Assembly (NCBI RefSeq): GCF_030704535.1
Contig: NC_081817.1
Span: 4,101,501 to 4,165,500, forward strand
Source of the DNA: Vitis vinifera
Taxonomy: Eukaryota > Streptophyta > Magnoliopsida > Vitales > Vitaceae
DNA: 64,000 nt
Direction: 5' to 3'
Shown here: in pieces, positions 61,744 to 64,000 of the stretch
How positions within the stretch are numbered: the first letter of the stretch is position 1
How the letters are laid out: each line of letters opens with the position of its first letter
Position numbers and translations under genes: made by a program
The notes under the pieces: model-generated
The model's database searches: none
Seen by the model: only the letters and a program-made list of their open reading frames with translations
Told to the model about the DNA's origin: nothing

Positions 61744-62704
61744 TGTATTCTGATCCTCTATGTTTGCTCCATGGGGAATTCATATGCATTTTCCTTTTCT
61801 CTTCTCAGATTCTCAACTAGAGTCATCAGTGTCGGAGCTTCTTCCACTCAAAGTCAAGGACCTTCCAGTGATCAACACTCGGAACCCAGAAGATTTTTAT
61901 CAATTATTTGTTAGCGCGATCAAAGAAACCAAGGCTTCCCCCGGGCTAATCTGGAACTCCTTCGAAGATCTTGAAGAATCTGCACTTGTCAGACTTCACC
62001 AAGATTATCTTATCTCATTGTTCCCAGTAGGCCCATTTCAGAAATACTTCCCAACCTCTTCAAGTAGTTTACTAGCACATGACCACAGTTCCATTACCTG
62101 GCTAGACACACAAACACCTAAATCTGTGATCTATGTGAGCTTTGGGAGTATTGCGACAATGGATGAGAATGAATTTCTGGAGATGGCTTGGGGGCTAGCC
62201 AACAGCAATCAGCCCTTCTTGTGGGTGGTTCGACCAGGGTTAATCCGTAGTTATGAATGGCTTGAATCACTGCCAAACGGGTTCCTTGAGATGATAGGTG
62301 GAAGGGGACATATTGTGAAATGGGCTCCTCAACAAGAAGTTCTTGCTCATCCCGCCACGGGAGGGTTTTGGACTCATAATGGATGGAATTCCACGTTGGA
62401 GAGTATTTGTGAAGGGGTTCCAATGATTTGTCTGCCTTATTCTGGGGACCAAAGGGTGAACGCGAGGTATGTGAGCCAAGTTTGGGGAGTTGGGTTGCAA
62501 TTAGAGAGTGGGTTGGAGAGAGGGGAGATAGAGAGAACAATCAGAAGACTTATGGTGGAGGAAGAAGGGCAGGAAATTAGACGTAGAAGCATTGAGTTGA
62601 AGGAGAAGGCAGACTTGTGTCTAAAGCAAGGTGGTTCTTCACACCAATCCCTCGAGAGCTTGATTAGTTACCTCTCATCTTTCAAGGGACTCCTTCATAA
62701 TTAA

Positions 62705-64000
62705 GTTCTAGATGGTCTTCTGTTATTGTTAGGAATTCTCCTGAGCGAGGTTTCCAAATAGGCTGGTTCTGTTTCTCACAAAAGATCCGTTGTCTTAATT
62801 ACTTCTTTAAGATTGTGCTTAAATATTATTTCATACTATTACCACATTGATGATCACTATACTCCTACGTAAAAAAAAAAATTAGAGGTGATTTCTAGCA
62901 ATTGTCCAATTAATTACCCTCAGTTTCTAGTACCACTATTTTATAATAACTGGATACAAATATGTCAGATTGATGACTGCTTCTTTAGTTATCCTTAAAT
63001 GCATAAGAGCTTGTTTGATAGTGATTTTATGAAATTTTTTTAATATTTTTAATATTTGAAATTTTTTATTATTTAAGTATTAAAAATGCTAGAAACGCTT
63101 TATAAAATCACTCCCAAACGGGCTCTAAGTCAAAATTGTTGTTGCGGTTGTTGGTTCCATTTTTCCTTTTTTAAATTATATTGTCAAGTGAAGGAAGCAC
63201 ACTAAAATACTTGGAAAACCATGTTTGGCCTCCTTCATTCATTGGATTGTGTCTGTTCATTCACATGGGTTTAGATCCAAGTTGTACAAAAATTGGTTCA
63301 GTTGGATTTGCAGTTTTCCACCTAACTTTCAAGATATTGAGTGAGAGATAACACCAAAACTGAGCAGACAATGCTCAGCTAAGCACCATGGAGTGATTAT
63401 TTGAACTAATATGTACTTACCACTTTCCTATGAATCTTGTCTTTCACAATTTAACTTTAGATGAACCCTAGGCAGCTGAAAGGAACTTCTAATTCGATTA
63501 CTGGTGAAGCAATAAAGTTGGAAGAAACATACAAATAATTATAATCCATAAATACTCATATTTAACAAAATAAAGACTCTTAATAATAAAACATGGAAAC
63601 CTTCTCGTACTCTAATATTTGAATATAGAAACTAAATTAATCATTCAAATAAAAATGTTCTCTTTGATTTTTAAAAACTAAATCTAGTTCTAATTTTAGA
63701 AACTTCCTAAATCAAGTTTAACTTTCTATCTTGCCCTGTAAACTTGATTTGTAACTCCAAGCACCAAGCACCATTCTTAACCATTTATAATCTTCAAATT
63801 TGAAACATTTTGTAAAAATATCCACAATTTGATTATGAGAATTTGCAAATTTTAATTACACTTTCTTTTTCATGATGGACTCCTTGACAAAATGAAATTT
63901 TGTATCAATGTGATTGCTTTGATCATGAAAAATCAATGACTTCTTACCCTCTTGTTACTTGTAACTCTTTGGTATCAAATTTGCTTTGCATCTCCCTATT
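62705..64000. other. UGT gene D 3' flank, duplicate of the gene B flank
   Basis: Contains the MITE (about 63007-63126), a single 122-bp unit (about 63145-63270) and, from about 63480, the 3' end of the old reverse-strand Copia fossil. No additional gene. Confidence 0.85.

Larger units (their letters stand above)
41181..62704 (+). pseudogene. UGT gene D, pseudogene with lost start codon and a 20-kb MULE in its intron
   Basis: Exon 1 is 41181-41673 and exon 2 is 61809-62704, equivalent to 7125-7617 and 7821-8716 of gene B at about 99 percent identity. The start codon reads AAG at 41181-41183 instead of ATG. The next in-frame ATG (41268) is codon 30, just after the catalytic His26, so initiation there would give a protein without the catalytic base. 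The rest of both exons is open. Exon 2 changes relative to B include Pro to Ser, Ser to Pro, and DFPIP to DYLIS. The 20-kb intron insert makes correct splicing doubtful. Very young pseudogene. Confidence 0.88.
39546..64000 (+). repeat. Segmental duplication, block 2 (UGT C exon 2, UGT D, 3' flank), interrupted by the MULE
   Basis: Partner of 5536-10250. 40504-41811 equals 6468-7759 and 61744-64000 equals 7752-10250 apart from small indels and the single 122-bp unit. The duplication continues past the right window edge. Confidence 0.92.

Overview
The window is plant nuclear DNA. It has GT-AG introns, long AT-rich intergenic stretches, nested LTR-retrotransposon fossils, a Mutator-like transposon, family-1 UDP-glycosyltransferase (UGT) genes and cytosolic class I small heat-shock protein (sHSP) genes. 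The style of the UGT and sHSP proteins suggests a woody dicot, and grapevine (Vitis) is my best guess. That is inference, not a database result.

Layout. 1-5533: an LTR Copia element, cut by the left window edge, sitting in the intron of UGT gene A, whose second exon is 5566-6467. 7125-8716: UGT gene B (two exons). 8717-9700: a Tourist-like MITE and a triplicated 122-bp repeat. About 9.7-16.4 kb: an old reverse-strand Copia fossil with an old Gypsy fossil nested in it. 17.3 kb: a short Pet100-like gene or fragment. 17.7-35.4 kb: three intact, intronless sHSP genes (19493-19948 forward; 26719-27174 and 32047-32502 reverse) embedded in degenerate tandem repeats, solo LTRs, a SINE and a Copia fragment. 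35.4-38.6 kb: AT-rich DNA with an (AT)n run and a fold-back LTR remnant. 38684-40503: UGT gene C (two exons). 41181-62704: UGT gene D, a pseudogene whose start codon reads AAG and whose intron carries a 19.9-kb MULE at 41812-61734. 62.7-64 kb repeats the sequence seen downstream of gene B.

UGT C + UGT D with their 3' flank (about 39.57-64.0 kb without the MULE) is a direct, roughly 99 percent identical duplicate of UGT A + UGT B with their 3' flank (5.54-10.25 kb). The sHSP cluster lies between the copies. Each block has since taken a large transposon into the same UGT intron: Copia in gene A, the MULE in gene D.

The MULE is the most elaborate system here. It has a perfect 9-bp target duplication and about 1.2-kb terminal inverted repeats. 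Two genes converge from the two ends: a multi-exon ULP1-like cysteine protease gene on the left and a mudrA-type transposase on the right. Between them lies a four-unit inverted array built on the near-palindrome GGTA(C/G)TACC. The transposase is broken by a stop codon and by a very recent 6.5-kb insert flanked by 222-bp direct copies of transposase sequence.
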